Notes under the pieces: generated by a model
What the model was told of the DNA's origin: nothing
What the model saw: the letters and a program-made list of their open reading frames with translations, nothing else
Databases searched by the model: none
Translations under genes and position numbers: made by a program
Source of the DNA: Ascaphus truei
Lineage: Eukaryota; Chordata; Amphibia; Anura; Ascaphidae
Assembly (NCBI GenBank): GCA_036426205.1
Contig: WSYH01000266.1
Span: 1-64,000, forward strand
DNA: 64,000 nucleotides
Direction of reading: 5' to 3'
In this document: piece after piece, positions 25,501 through 38,400 of the stretch
Position numbering within the stretch: the first letter of the stretch is position 1
Layout of the letters: each line of letters opens with the position of its first letter

Positions 25501-26453
25501 AAACCTGCGCAATGCTCTACACCGGACACAATACAAACACCACACAGGAATCGGGAATACAAAATCAGAGGAAGGTTCACCTGTTCCTCAGCAATATCGT
25601 GTCCCTCATCATGTGCATGAAATGCCAGGGGGCTGATACTACATAGGTGAGGCGGGCAGGGCTAAACAAAGAATGAACCTGCACCGCCACAGCATCACAC
25701 GCGGAACAAGAGACAGTCCTGTTGGCGAACATTTCTCTGACTCTGGCCTAAGATGAACATCTGAGGGTTGCCATACCCAAAGTTATATCTAAAACACCGA
25801 AAGAGAGACGGTTGCATGAATACAAATGTATGCAACGTTCGGGAAACTTAGCAGTGGCCTAAACAGAGATCGAAATTTTTATGAGTCATTACTGACACAA
25901 GTGAACTCTTCTCCATGACTCTATAGGCATGTCTGTACATACTTGCTATATGTATGCACAACAGCTGTCTCTCACACATACTTATACTCCTTGTTTTTCA
26001 TCCCTATACACAATGGACCACATAGTATCCACACAAACTTTTAGTTCTGCTACTATCTCTCACATTTCCACACCCACCCACACCATTTATATCCGCTCCC
26101 ACTCCACACACAACCTTTTGTAAAGCACTGTATATACGGTGGGCTCTCCATTCATGTTATTCACACTGATACAATACACACTCTTTCATCACTTGCTTTC
26201 AGGACCTTTTGACACCTCCAGCCATAAACACATCCACACCGGGGGAAGGAACCAGCACAGATCCATTCCAATAGACATGTTTATGTATAGCTTTTGCTTG
26301 CTTCATTCATTGTAACATCGCCGGAAGAAGAGATCAGTGTATCTCGAAAGCTCGCAAAATAAAGCATTTCGTTAGCCACCAGAACGGTATCATCTATTTA
26401 CTTTTTGATTATTGAAGCTCGGCTAACACGGTACTGATACTTCTACATGTATG

Positions 26454-26486
<33 letters not shown>

Positions 26487-29400
26487 CTATATATCCTCTT
26501 CACGTAGTTAACTTTGTATTTGTAACCATGTATTTGTCCTCAAACATCACTGAAAACGAGAGGTAACCTCTCAATGTATTACTTCCTGGTAAACATAAAT
26601 TATAAAATAAAATATCACTTTATCCCTTCTTTCGCTTTGTGTTATAAGCCTCCAATAGATGAGTTTTCCTCCAGGAAGTGTTTTGTGTCCTCCAGGTCTG
26701 GAATATTCCCCCTGTGATAATCCTGTCTCCAGAGTGACGCTGAGCTCCTGGATCAGAGCTCTGCATAGATCCGCTGACACCTCCTCGTTACGTTGGGAAA
26801 AGTCCTTCATTTCAGGTCTAGAAGTTCTCGTTCACATAGAAAACTCAAGTAATTCTAAAATAACAGGAGGAAGCTCAACGCAGTGCTGAGAAGGTCTCAG
26901 GCAGTGTTAGTGCTGGAAGGACTCGCGTGTTAGTGCGAAAGACACAGGGCAGTGTTAGTGCTGAGAAGGACTCAGCTTTGTTAGTGCTGAGAAGGACTCA
27001 GGCCATGTTAGTGCTGAAAGACTCAGGGCAGTGTTAGTGCTGAGAAGGACCCTGGGCAGTGTTAGTGCTGAGAAGGACCTCGGGCAGTGTTAGTGCTGAG
27101 TAGGACTCAGGCAGTGTTTGTGTTGAGAAGGACTCAGGGCAGTGTCAGTGCTGAGAATGACTCGGGCAATGTTGGTGCTGAGAAGACTCAGGGCATGTCA
27201 TGTTGAGAAGGACACAGAGCAGTGTCGGTGCTGAGAGGACTCGGGGCAATGTTAGGGCTGAGAAGACACTCAGGGCTGTGTCGGTGTTGAGAAGGACTCA
27301 GCGGCAGTGTCTGTGCTGAGAAGGACTCAGGCACTGTATGGTGCTGAGAGGACTCAGGGCAGTGTTAGTGTTGAAGGACTCAGGGCAGTGTTAGCGCTGA
27401 GAAGACTCAGGGCATGTTATGCTGAGAAGGACTCAGCAGGGCATGTTAGTGCTGAGAAGGACTCAGGGCAGTCTTATGCTGAGCAGCGAGCAGGGCTGTG
27501 TTAGTGCTGAGAAGAACTCAGGCAGTGTCAGTTGTTGAGAAGGACACAGAGCAGTCGGTGCTGAGAAGGACTCGAGGCAATGTTAGGGCTGAGAAGAACC
27601 AGGGCTGTGTCGGTGTTGAGAAGGACTCAGGGCAGTGTCGGTGTTGAGAAACTCAGGAGTGTCGGTGCTGAGAGGACTCAGGGCAGTGTCGGTGCTGAGA
27701 AGGGACTCAGGGCAATGTTGGTGCTGAGAAGGACTCAGGGCAGTGTCGGTGCTGAGAAGGACTCAGCAATGTTGGTGCTGAGAAGGACTCAGGGCAGGTG
27801 TCGGTGCTGAAAGGACTCAGGGCAATGTTGGTGCTGAGAAGGATCAGGANNNNNNNNNNNNNNNNNNNNNNNNNNNNNNNNNNNCTCAGGGCAGTGTTAG
27901 TGCTGAGAAGGACACAGGGCAGTGTTAGTGCCGAGAAGGAGTCAGGGCAGTGTTAGTGCTGAGAAGGAGCCAGGGCAGTGTCAGTGCTGAGAAGGAGCCT
28001 GGGCAGTGTTATTTCTATTTGAATGACTCAGATTATCTCTACTGTGTTAATGACCTAACCTTATAATTGCTCTATAAAGGTTTGAGCCTGGTACCATTGC
28101 TATGGGAAGGTCTCTTTTAAATCAGTATATTTTTTACATGTAAGTATTAAATCAGTATCATTACTCTGTGTGTGTAAGCCAAGTGTCACACATGAAGTCT
28201 CTGTGGAGTTAATATTGGAGTTAGAATTGGAGGTGAATACTATAAGAAGAACATGAATCTGCACAACAACATCCTGCCACTGTGAGATCTGGCGTCCTAA
28301 ACGCTCTCACAATTTGTACATCTATCGACTCAGTTTCTAAGCTGCTGCTTAATCTTCAGTGCTTCACTGCCCTCCCAGGCCTGGTTTATACACCTTATCT
28401 ATCAACTCCTACTCTTCCTACCCTCCAATACCTGGGACCTCTCTCCTTCTGCCTCTCTCCCTGCCTCTCACTTTGTCCTCCCTATTTGCTTTTTCCTAAT
28501 TCCTTTGTAAAGTTTTCCCTTCTCTCCAACTTTCCCACTACCCTCCTATCCACACCTCTTCCTCTCTCCTCCCCTCCACCACTATTTACACACCTCAAAA
28601 AATCACCCCAACAAACCCTCTATTCACACCCTCTATCTACTCCTTGCTGCTGGGGATCTCTCCTAATCCTGGACCCAGCCATATACACACCTGCTCTCCC
28701 CCCCCCCCCCCCCCCGCCTCCCTGCCACCTCTTCCCACCTGCGCCTCCCTGCCACCTCTTCCCTCCCTGCCACCTCTTCCCTCCCTGCCACCTCTTCCCT
28801 CCCTGCCACCTCTTCCCTCCCTGCCACCTCTTCCCCTGCTAATGGCACTAACCTATCTAATTTTTTTTTTTTTTTTTCAAATTTTTTATTGTTTTTTTGT
28901 TGTTGAGAGAATGACATCAAATAAAAGTTTCAACATACATCTGTTACAACTTCACAGTGTACAAAAAGAATAAATATTAAACATTATATTACAACATAAA
29001 TAATACTCTTATTGTCTTCTTTATCTTATAACCTATCTTACAACCATTGAATTCTACAAAACATTGTATATTTTATTTTTTTGAAATTTTAACAGCCTAT
29101 TTAGGAAGCCGCCGCTTCCGGTCATCTCTCTCATAGATAATCAAGGATAGAGGAGAAAAAAAGCAAGAAAGAAGAGGGAGGGGGAGTGGGTGGGGAGGGG
29201 GAATGAGAGGGGGCGGTGGGGGGGGGAGGGTGGCCTATTAACTCCAGTCTTGTATGGTCCCTATGTTTTATTATTATTTGTCTGGCCATACTGACCACAC
29301 CTTATGGAACTTATCAACCCTTTGACCCAGCTGCGCCGAGAGGAGTTCCATTAATCTAATTTCCCTGACACGTCTCAGTACTGTCTGCTACGTGGTGGGG

Positions 29401-32400
29401 GGATTTATTTTTTTCCAAGCCGCGGCTACCGAGCAGCGAGCTGCAGTGAGGACGTGGCTTATTATTTTGTTCTCTTGGGGTTGTAGATCCTCTATTGGTT
29501 TAGCCAACACCAGGACCAGTGGGTCCACCTTCATCTCTAACCCCAGGAGCTCTCGTATCATTGTTTGTATCATGATCCAGAACCCCTGAATTTTTGGACA
29601 ATTCCACCAGATATGAGCAATGTCTCCTTTTTGCCCACATCCTCTCCAACACAAATCTGAGGACCCGGGGAAAATCTGGCTCAACCTATTTGGGGTTAGG
29701 TACCAATAAAACATAATTTTGTATATGTTTTCTTTTATAGTTGTGCAGATTGATGTTTTAGAGGCCGCTTCCCAGATATCCTCCCAGTCATCTCTGTCTA
29801 AGTCTAGATTTAAGTCCTCTGCCCATTTTAGCATGTAGCTATGCTTAGATTTTGCCGCAGCTGACGCCAGACCCAGATATACCTCAGAAATCAGACCTTT
29901 GCAATAATAGCCTCTTCTGCATAGTCTCTCAAATTTTGTCATAGCAGCAAACGTTGTGTCTTTTGAAACTGTTTGTAGGTAATGTCGAATTTGTAAGTAA
30001 CCAAACACCGGTAAATTTGTAATTTTATGCTTTTTCTCCAACTCTGGGAGTGCAAGAATCTTATTTTTGGATACATAGTCATCAGCCATTACCAACCCTA
30101 GCTCTTTATATTTACTAAGTCCCTTTGGGGGGCAGCCTGGGATAAACTCGGGATTGCTAAATATGGGGGTCATTAGAGTGGGGTATGTTGCCAAGTGATA
30201 TTTCTCCTTATTTCTTGACCATATCCTCCATGTACACCTCATTGCTCCCAGTTTTAATTTATCTGCTAGGCTCTCCCTCCCTCCCCCGGTCCAAAGGGTT
30301 GCCGGCAGAGAAGAGGGTCCTGCATAGGTAGACTCAATCCCCAGCCAACAGCTTGTAGTTGGATCATTGTTCCACATTATTACTTGTTTTAGTTGGGCCG
30401 CCAGATAGTATTTAGTGATATCCGGGACTCCCAGACCTCCGCAATCTTTTGGGGCTAGCAAAATTGCTCTAGCAACCCTTGGTCTTTTATTTTTCCAGAT
30501 GAATTGAAAAATTCTATTCTGGATATTTTTAAGTTCTGCTAATGGAATGTCTATTGGTAGCGTCTGGAAATAATATAGGAGTCTTGGCAAGATATTAATT
30601 TTAACTGTGGCTATTCTTCCTTGCCAAGAGATCTGATATTCGTTCCAGCTCTGAAGATCTTTTCTAATCTTTTCAAAGAGAGGGGGATAATTGTGTTGGT
30701 ATAGGGTCTTAAAAGAGCTCGTTATCTGTATTCCCAGATACTTTATTTTTATTGAGCTCCATTTATAATTGAAGTTTGCCTGTAACAACTTAACTTCTGG
30801 TGCTGTTAATGAAAGATTCAGAGCCTCCGACTTGTCCGTGTTAATTTTATATCCCAAAATTTTACTAAATTGGTCTAATTGGTATTGTAAATTTGGTAGG
30901 GACGTCTGAGGGTTGGACAGGGTTAGAATAATGTCGTCGGCAAACAGGGATATTTTGTAATTTGTCTCTCCAATATCGATACCTTTGATATTCTTTTCGT
31001 CCCTAATTGTCGCTGCCAGGGGTTCTATGGAGAGAGCGAATAGAAGCGGAGATAAGGGGCATCCTTGTCGGGTACCATTAGTAATTTTTATGGGGCTTGA
31101 GTCTCCTCCTGGAAGTTTCACGACTGCTGTGGGAGTTTTGTATAGGGCTCTGATCCCCTCTAAGTATTGGCCCCTAAATCCGAATTTAATCAAAGTTTGA
31201 TCTAAGAAATCCCACCGTATCCTGTCAAATGCTTTTTCTGCATCCAGACTCAACAGGATAGCCTTCGTATTTGAGAGGTGCACATGGTCAATAAGGTTGA
31301 TAATTTTTCTGGTATTATCAGAGGCCTGTCTTCCCGAGACAAACCCGACTTGATCTATATGAATTAGGCTGGGCAATATTGGTGTGAGTCGGTTTGCCAA
31401 GATTTTGCTGAAGAGTTTTAGATCCGAATTAAGGAGGGCTATGGGGCGATAGTTACCGCATTGTAATGGGTCTCTCCCTTCCTTGTGTATGATTGCTAGA
31501 TTTGCTTTGGACATTGTTGTCGGAATATCTGCTCCCCCTTGGAACGAATTAAACATATCCAGCATATATGGGGCTAGTATCTTCTTAAATTTTTTGTAAT
31601 ACTGGTTTGAGAAGCCATCCGGGCCTGGCATTTTGCTAGCTTTTAATTGAGCTATGGCTTCTAGAAGTTCTTCCTGTGTTATATCCTTATTTAGTTCTAA
31701 ATGATTTTCTTCTGTAAGTCCTGGAAGTTTACACTTCCCCAGGTATTCAGAGATAGCCTCCGATCCCGATAGTCTATTCTTGGGGAAGTTTAAATTGTAT
31801 AATTTAAGGTAGAAATCCGAGAATTCTTTTGCTATTTGCGTCTCGTTGTATGTTTTTTTGTTCCTAACCTAGTTTGAATAGCTGAGATTTGTGTTTTGGT
31901 TCTCAGTCCTCTAAGTTTGGACGCCAATAGTCGATCGGCTTTATTACCTTTATCATAATATTTTTGCTTGGTCCACCTTAACGCCCTCTCCACTTCATCT
32001 AGTTGTGTCTGCTTCAATTCAGATCTAGTTTTATCAAGTACTTTGAATAATTTTTTTGAGGGGTTGCTTTTGTGTTTTTGTTCCAAAAGCTGCACTTTTT
32101 CCGTTAATTCATTATATAATTTTTGCTTAGCTTTTTTCTTATACGATGCTATGGAAATAATAGTCCCTCTTATTATAGCCTTATGAGCTTCCCATAACAT
32201 TGCTGGTGACTCTACGGAGCCCTTATTCAGCGTAAAGTACTCTCTGAGTTTTTGTTTAATATCTATTTCTATATCTATTTGGTTCAGCAGAGAATCATTT
32301 AATTTCCAATTATATTGAGTGCTTTTACTGAAGGGGAGAGAGAGTACTAGTGAGACTGGAGCGTGATCCGACCATGATATTGACCCTATGTCTGACTGGG

Positions 32401-35400
32401 AGGATGCCTGGAGAACATCTTTGGTTCCCAGAAAATAATCAATCCTTGAATAGGTCTGGTGCGGGGGTGAGTAGAACATGTAGTCCCTCTGGCCCTGGTG
32501 TTGCGCCCTCCAAATATCTATAAGCGAGTATTCTTTTAAGATGTTTCTAAAGTCTTTCGCATTTTTTTCAGTGGAGCGTGGGTGAGACGTTCCTTGCACA
32601 CTTGATCTGTCTAGTTCTGGGGTGACTATCATATTCATATCTCCTCCTATCAGTAGTGTGGTTCTTGGCTGAGGAGATATATTATCACATAAGTCCCTTA
32701 AAAATTTTGCTTGCCCATCATTTGGGGAGTATACGTTCACTAAAACTATTTCTACCTCAGTGAGTGAACCATAAAGAATTAAATATCTGCCTTCTGGGTC
32801 GGATACCGCTTTTTTTAGGGTGAATGGTGTGTTATGTTTAAATAATATAGCCACCCCTCGTTTTTTTGTTGTACATGACGCGTAGTATACTTGGGGATAG
32901 TCTTTTTTGAAGGTGTTTGGGGGAGATGTAGTATTAAAATGGGTTTCCTGTAGGAATAGTATATCTCCTTTTGTTTTTTTAAGTTCCTGTAGGGCCAGTC
33001 TTCTCTTAATTACTGAATTTAGCCCCTTTACATTAAGGGACACTATCTTTAGGGGTGTTTTACTAACCATTTTCCCTTTTCTAGTTGGGTAGGGACTTGA
33101 GATCCCTCCACTTTCCCAGGGTGGAGGAGCATCCTACCTTCTTCCTTTGCGTGCATGTCTAGGTGAAGTCCGTGTGTCTCTTTGGCGTCGGCAGTTCTGA
33201 GTCTTCTAGTCTCTGTGTGTTCTGTGCTGGGAAGGGTTGGTTTGGAGACGGGTTGATTGGGCACCTGGGAAGGGGGAGATAGAGGGGCAAGAGAGAGGAA
33301 AAAGAAAAGAGAAAGTGGGCGATAACAACGCCCTAACATAGTAACCCCCACCACTCTAAGGATGAGGGGGACGGGCATATTGCCCTCTGGAGACTTCTCG
33401 ATGAGTCTGGTTCCGGAATCCGCGAAGGAGGTCCCGAATCCCCTCCAGGGTATTCAGAGATCAATCAAAACCATGCATGGCCCTGAAAATCAACGGTTTA
33501 ACACTTTATATAACCAGTTGTCACCCGTAGGGGGTATTGAAAGCTTAACATTGTTTAACCTACTGAACAGTTTCTAGTCTTTCCCATTACTCTAGGTTTG
33601 AGATAACCACCCTAGCTTCCTTACTGACATTTCTAGCTTTCACCACAAGGTGGAGCCAGATGCTTAATTCTAGGCAGCATCTATCAGAATTTCAACATTC
33701 CCAGTGATTGTAGACTACACACAGTATATCAGTGCATCCCAATGGCATCGTTCTAGGGATGATACTTTTCACATCTTTGGTTTGAGTCCGGTCTCGTTCA
33801 GGTAGAGACCTCTGCTGGTCCTCGCCCCCTACCCCCCTCCAAAATCCACCCCCCAACCCACGACCTGCGTCTGGGGCTGAGACCCACTCTTCGGGGAACT
33901 TGCGAGTGGGAGGAGGGGGAACAGAAGGGGGGAGGGGGAGCAAAGGGGCCGGGAGGGGGGGAACAAGGAGGGAGGGGAGGAGGGGGAAGGTGGGAGGGGA
34001 GACGCGAGGGAAGGAGGGACGAGCGTGGGGGCTGGGAGCCACGAGGGGGGGGGCGGGGAGGGGTCGGGCCTGGTGGGAGAGGGCGGGGGGAAGGGAAGGG
34101 CGAGGGGAGGGGGGGATAGGCTACTAGAGGGGGAGACCCCACGGCGGGGGGGGGGGGAGGGAGGAGGGAGGGGAAGGGGAGGTGGGGGAGGGAGGAGGGG
34201 GGACAAGGCGAGGGGGGAGGGAGGGGGGAGAGAGGCACAAGGGGGCGATAGCGAACGTGTCTCTGCTATTTTCTTTTGGTATTACTTCTCCTGCGTCAGC
34301 TGTTCTTCTTTACTCGTCACGCGTCTGGTTCTTTTGCGACGCCAGGCGTTGGGATGCCCTTGGTGTTTTCGCCGTTCCTTGTCTGGGCTGCTCTTCTTCT
34401 GCTCTCTCAGATGTCGCGTCTTCGTCTGTATGTTGGAGACCCAGGGCCCTTAGGAATCTGGGGACATCTTCCATGTAGGACACCGTGTGCATCTTCCCTC
34501 CAGCTTGCACCATCAATTTAAAGGGGAATCCCCATCTATATCTCACTTTGTGATCCCTTAATTTTTGTACAAGGGGCCGCATTTCTCTTCTCCTGTCTAC
34601 CGTTTCTTTAGATAAGTCACTGTAGATTTCCAGGTGGGTATTACGGAATTGAACCTCACCTTTTTCCCTGCTGGCTGTGAGCACCTTTTCCTTGGTTGTA
34701 TAGGAATGGAAACGTATGATGACGTCTCTGGCTCTTTTAGGGTCTTGTGACTTCGGGCCCAATGTCCTGTGCGCTCTATCCAGCTCCATTTGTTCCTGTT
34801 GTAGCTCAGGGACCAGGGAAATAAACAGGTCTTTCAGGTACGGTTGTAAGTGGGTAGCCTCTATCTCCTCTGGGATGTATCTCACGCGGAGGTTCTGGCG
34901 TCGGTCTCTGTTTTCCTGTTCCTCCGCTTTCTCCTTCAGGGCGCGAATTTCGTAATTTAAACTGTTGATTTCGTCCTCTGCTTGGGAATAGGCATGTTCT
35001 GTATCTTCCACTTTTTTTTGTAGGGTGTCAGTTCTCTCTGATAGGGCATTCATATCAGTTCTGAGCGAGTTGACGGCTTTATTAAGATCTTCCTGGAATC
35101 CCTTTCTCATTCTCAGGAATAAAGCTTCTAGGTAATTTCTGGTTACCTCTAGTTGTTCTCCCCTGCTCCCCTGCTCAGGCATGTTGTCGGGCATTTCCAT
35201 AGATGGGGTCCGGCCGCCCTCTTGGGCCGAGCTGTCTGTAGCTGGGGCTTTGTGCGACGGCATAAAGAAGCTTTTTAAACTTGTTTGCGCGGGTCCCTTC
35301 AGCCTTCCACTCATCCCCTGGGAGTTGCGTCCGCTCCGGTTAGTTTTTATTGATTTTTTTTTTTTGCCCCACTTGGCACTATTTTTAGGCCGCTAGTTAT

Positions 35401-38400
35401 TTATTTAGTTCAGTCCAGACTGCTGGGGGAGCGTAGGGATATATAACTTAGCTGCTCTGTCAGTAAAATCAGGATCCCCAACAGGCAGGGCGTCCGCTCT
35501 CAGGACACCTTTGTGTTATTCCCCTCAAGATGGCCTCCTCCTCACCACCTGCCACGTGGCCAGGTCCTATGTCTCCCTTGATTAAGGGGTTGCCTTCCTG
35601 GCTTTCTCCCCTCTCGACAGGTCCCCTGGTCAGGTTATTACCTTATTTTTATTCAGGGGGGGGGGAGCGGGTCTCCCTTCAAAGCGGCGCGGCCAGCTTC
35701 TTCCTTCCCGGCCGGGAGGCTGCAGCATGCGCCTTTCTAATCCCACAGGGGGGGGGGGGGGTGCCCGTCTCTGTCCCCGTTCGCCAACGTCCCCCCGTCC
35801 GTTTATACTTTATTACACGGGGGACCTGGGGCCGTGCCACCTCTCTCCTCCGGTCCCGCAGCTGGGATCGAGTCACGCGGGCGGAGGAGAGGGAAGATCT
35901 GCAGCAGGGGCAGCGGCTCACAAGAGGCCCCCCCCAAGCGCCAACACCCGCTCACCGAGACCTCAGGCAGGCACGTCGGAACTCCGCAAATCGCCTCGCT
36001 CCGTCCCTGGTACTTTATTTATTTAATTCCGGTGGGTTTTTTTTCAGTTTTGCTGCGTTTGCTATACTTATTTGGTTATGCTGTTGGAGGGGCTCGGGAG
36101 CTCGTCGGTCAAGCTTCCATTCCCCCTTGACGTCACCGGAAGTCTCCTAACCTATCTAATTTAATACCGACCAACCTTAAAACTCACATCACAAAAGAAG
36201 AATCCCAACAGCCCGGACTCCTGGCTTCTGTCCCACACCCACAGTCGCTCCTACCCACCAGTGCGGCCAAGCACTGCCATCTACTGCCCTGTCTCTGTAA
36301 CTCTCCCAACATAACACGTAGATTGTAAGCTCTCCGGGGAAGGGATTTCCTTTCCTAGTGTCTGATTTTGCTGCGCTTATTGTATTATTACTGTATGATT
36401 CCCTGTACTGTATTGTCTTTGTGAAGCGCGTAATACACTGTTGGCGCTATATAAAGACACACATACTTACTTTTACGTGTGTGTATTAACTCAGTATTGT
36501 TCCTATAGGAAGGTCTAAGCTCAATATATTGCTATAGGAAGGTCTTATCCCAGTATTATTGCTATAGTAAGGTCTCTTCTCAGTATCATTGCTGTGGGAA
36601 GTTATTAGCTCAGTATCATTGCTATGATTAGGTCATAGCTCAGTATTATTGCTCTGGCAAGATCATATCTCAGTATTATTGCTATGGGAACGTCTTAGCT
36701 CAGTATTGTTGCTATGGGGAGGTCTTATATATCTGTCTGTTTGCTATAGGAAGGTCTAAGCTCAGTACAGTATTATTACTCTGGGATTATGTTAGGTCAG
36801 TATTCTTGCTATTAGAAAGTCTTTGCTCAGTGTTCTAAAGTAGGGTCTTAGTTCAGTATCATTGCTATTGGAGGATCTTAGCTTAGTATTATTACTATAG
36901 AAAGGTCTTTGCTCAGTATTATTGCCATGGGACGGTCTTTGCTTAGTATTATTACTATAGAAATGTCTTAGCACAGTATTATTACTCTATGAATGTCTTA
37001 GCTTAGTATCATTTCTATGGGAAGGTCTTAGCTTAGTATTATTACTATAGAAATGTCTTAGCACAGTATTATTACTCTAGGAATGTCTTAGCTTAGTATC
37101 ATTCCTATGGGAGGGTCTTAGCTCAGTATTATTGCCCTGGGAAAATCTTACCGTAGCTCAGTATTATTACTTCATGCAAGAAGCCTGACAGATAAAATGG
37201 GAGAGCTTGACTTAATAGCTACAAGGGAGCAGTATGATATCATAGGCATTACTGAGACATGGTGGGATGAAACTCATGACTGGACAGTTCATTTAGAGGG
37301 TTAATCCCTTTTTCTGAAGGATCGAGCAAATAGAAGGGGAGGTGGAATATGTTTATATGTTAAACTGGATTTAAAACCTATTGTAAGGGACGATGTTTAT
37401 GAAGGGAATGATGAAAATGTAGAGACCTTGTGGATAGAAATTAGCAGTGGAGGAAAAAGTATAAAGAAAATGTTTGTGGGAATATGCTATAAACCACCAA
37501 ATATCTGTGAGATTGAGGAAGCTAAAATACTTTTGCAAATGGAGAAGTCATCAAAACTGGGTCATGTTTGCATAATGGATGATTTTAATTATCCAGACAT
37601 AGACTGGGGCAATGAGGTTAGCATTACAGAAAAAGGAAACAGGTTTTTGGGGGTGCTTAAAGACAATTATATGACCCAAATTATTGAGGAACCAACCAGG
37701 AGAGGGGCAATACTGGATTTGGTAATATCAACCAATTAAGAAGTAATCGCAAATTTTCAAGTCCTGGAACATTTGGGTAACAGTGATCATAACATGGTCT
37801 CATTTGAAATAAAGTATCAACAAACAGATTACTTGGATTCAACAAAGACTTTAAACTTTAGAATGGCAGATTTTAATAAACTGAGGACTAATCTACAAGT
37901 AATACACTGGGATGATGTTTTTGCAGGGAAAAATGTAGAAGATAAATAGGCAGTCTTTAAAACCTTGTTAGAGAAGCACACTCATCAGTGTATACCCTTG
38001 GGTTATAAGTATAAAAGAAATATGTCAAAATCAATGTGGCTAAATAAACAGGTAGGGGAGGAAATGGACAAGAGAGGAAGGCGTTTAGATTCTTTAAGTC
38101 AGAAGGGACGGAGACATCGTATCAGAATTATAAGGAATGTAACAAAAATTTCAAAAGGGCAATCGAATGAGCAAAAATCGATAATGAAAAAAGGATTGCA
38201 ATAGAAAGTAAGAGCAACCCTAAAATGTTCTTTAAGTACCTTAATAACAACACAATGTGAAAATAAAATATAGGATCCTTTAAGTGTGAGATTGGTATGC
38301 AGATAATTGGAGATAAGGAAAAAGCTGAGGTATTAAACAAATTTGTTGCCTCTGTTTACCAGGTAAGAATCAAGTTCATTAGTAGTGCCAAAGGTGGAAG

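Larger units (their letters stand above)
28861..36146 (-). mobile_element. Full-length L1 LINE with target-site duplication
   Basis: A 7.3-kb non-LTR retrotransposon on the minus strand has a 5' UTR (36,146-35,315), ORF1 (35,314-34,310), an unusually long inter-ORF region (34,309-33,071), ORF2 (33,070-29,388), a 3' UTR (29,387-28,878) and a 17-base poly-A (plus-strand T run at 28,861-28,877). Flanked by a perfect 16-bp duplication, it is complete and probably young. It sits inside an L2-derived element, itself in a GBP intron, in the same orientation as GBP. A duplicated scrap of its 3' end occurs at 24,880-25,137. Confidence 0.95.

Noticed and set aside
26619..26826. Exon duplication in GBP
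   Set aside because: The copy sits in a block that reproduces the whole left flank with raw-read-type errors beside an N gap; an assembly duplicate is simpler.
22915..27849. Regular 28-bp spacing reminiscent of a CRISPR array
   Set aside because: Units are contiguous with no unique spacers, the host is a vertebrate, and no cas gene is present.
33798..34238. Proline-rich and glycine-rich frames opposite each other in the L1 inter-ORF tract
   Set aside because: Both strands are open because of the G/C-only composition; no conserved protein.
35530..36150. A 206-residue plus-strand frame over the L1 5' UTR
   Set aside because: It is antisense to L1, compositional, and has no similarity that I recognise; L1 antisense promoter ORFs exist in primates but nothing here supports one.
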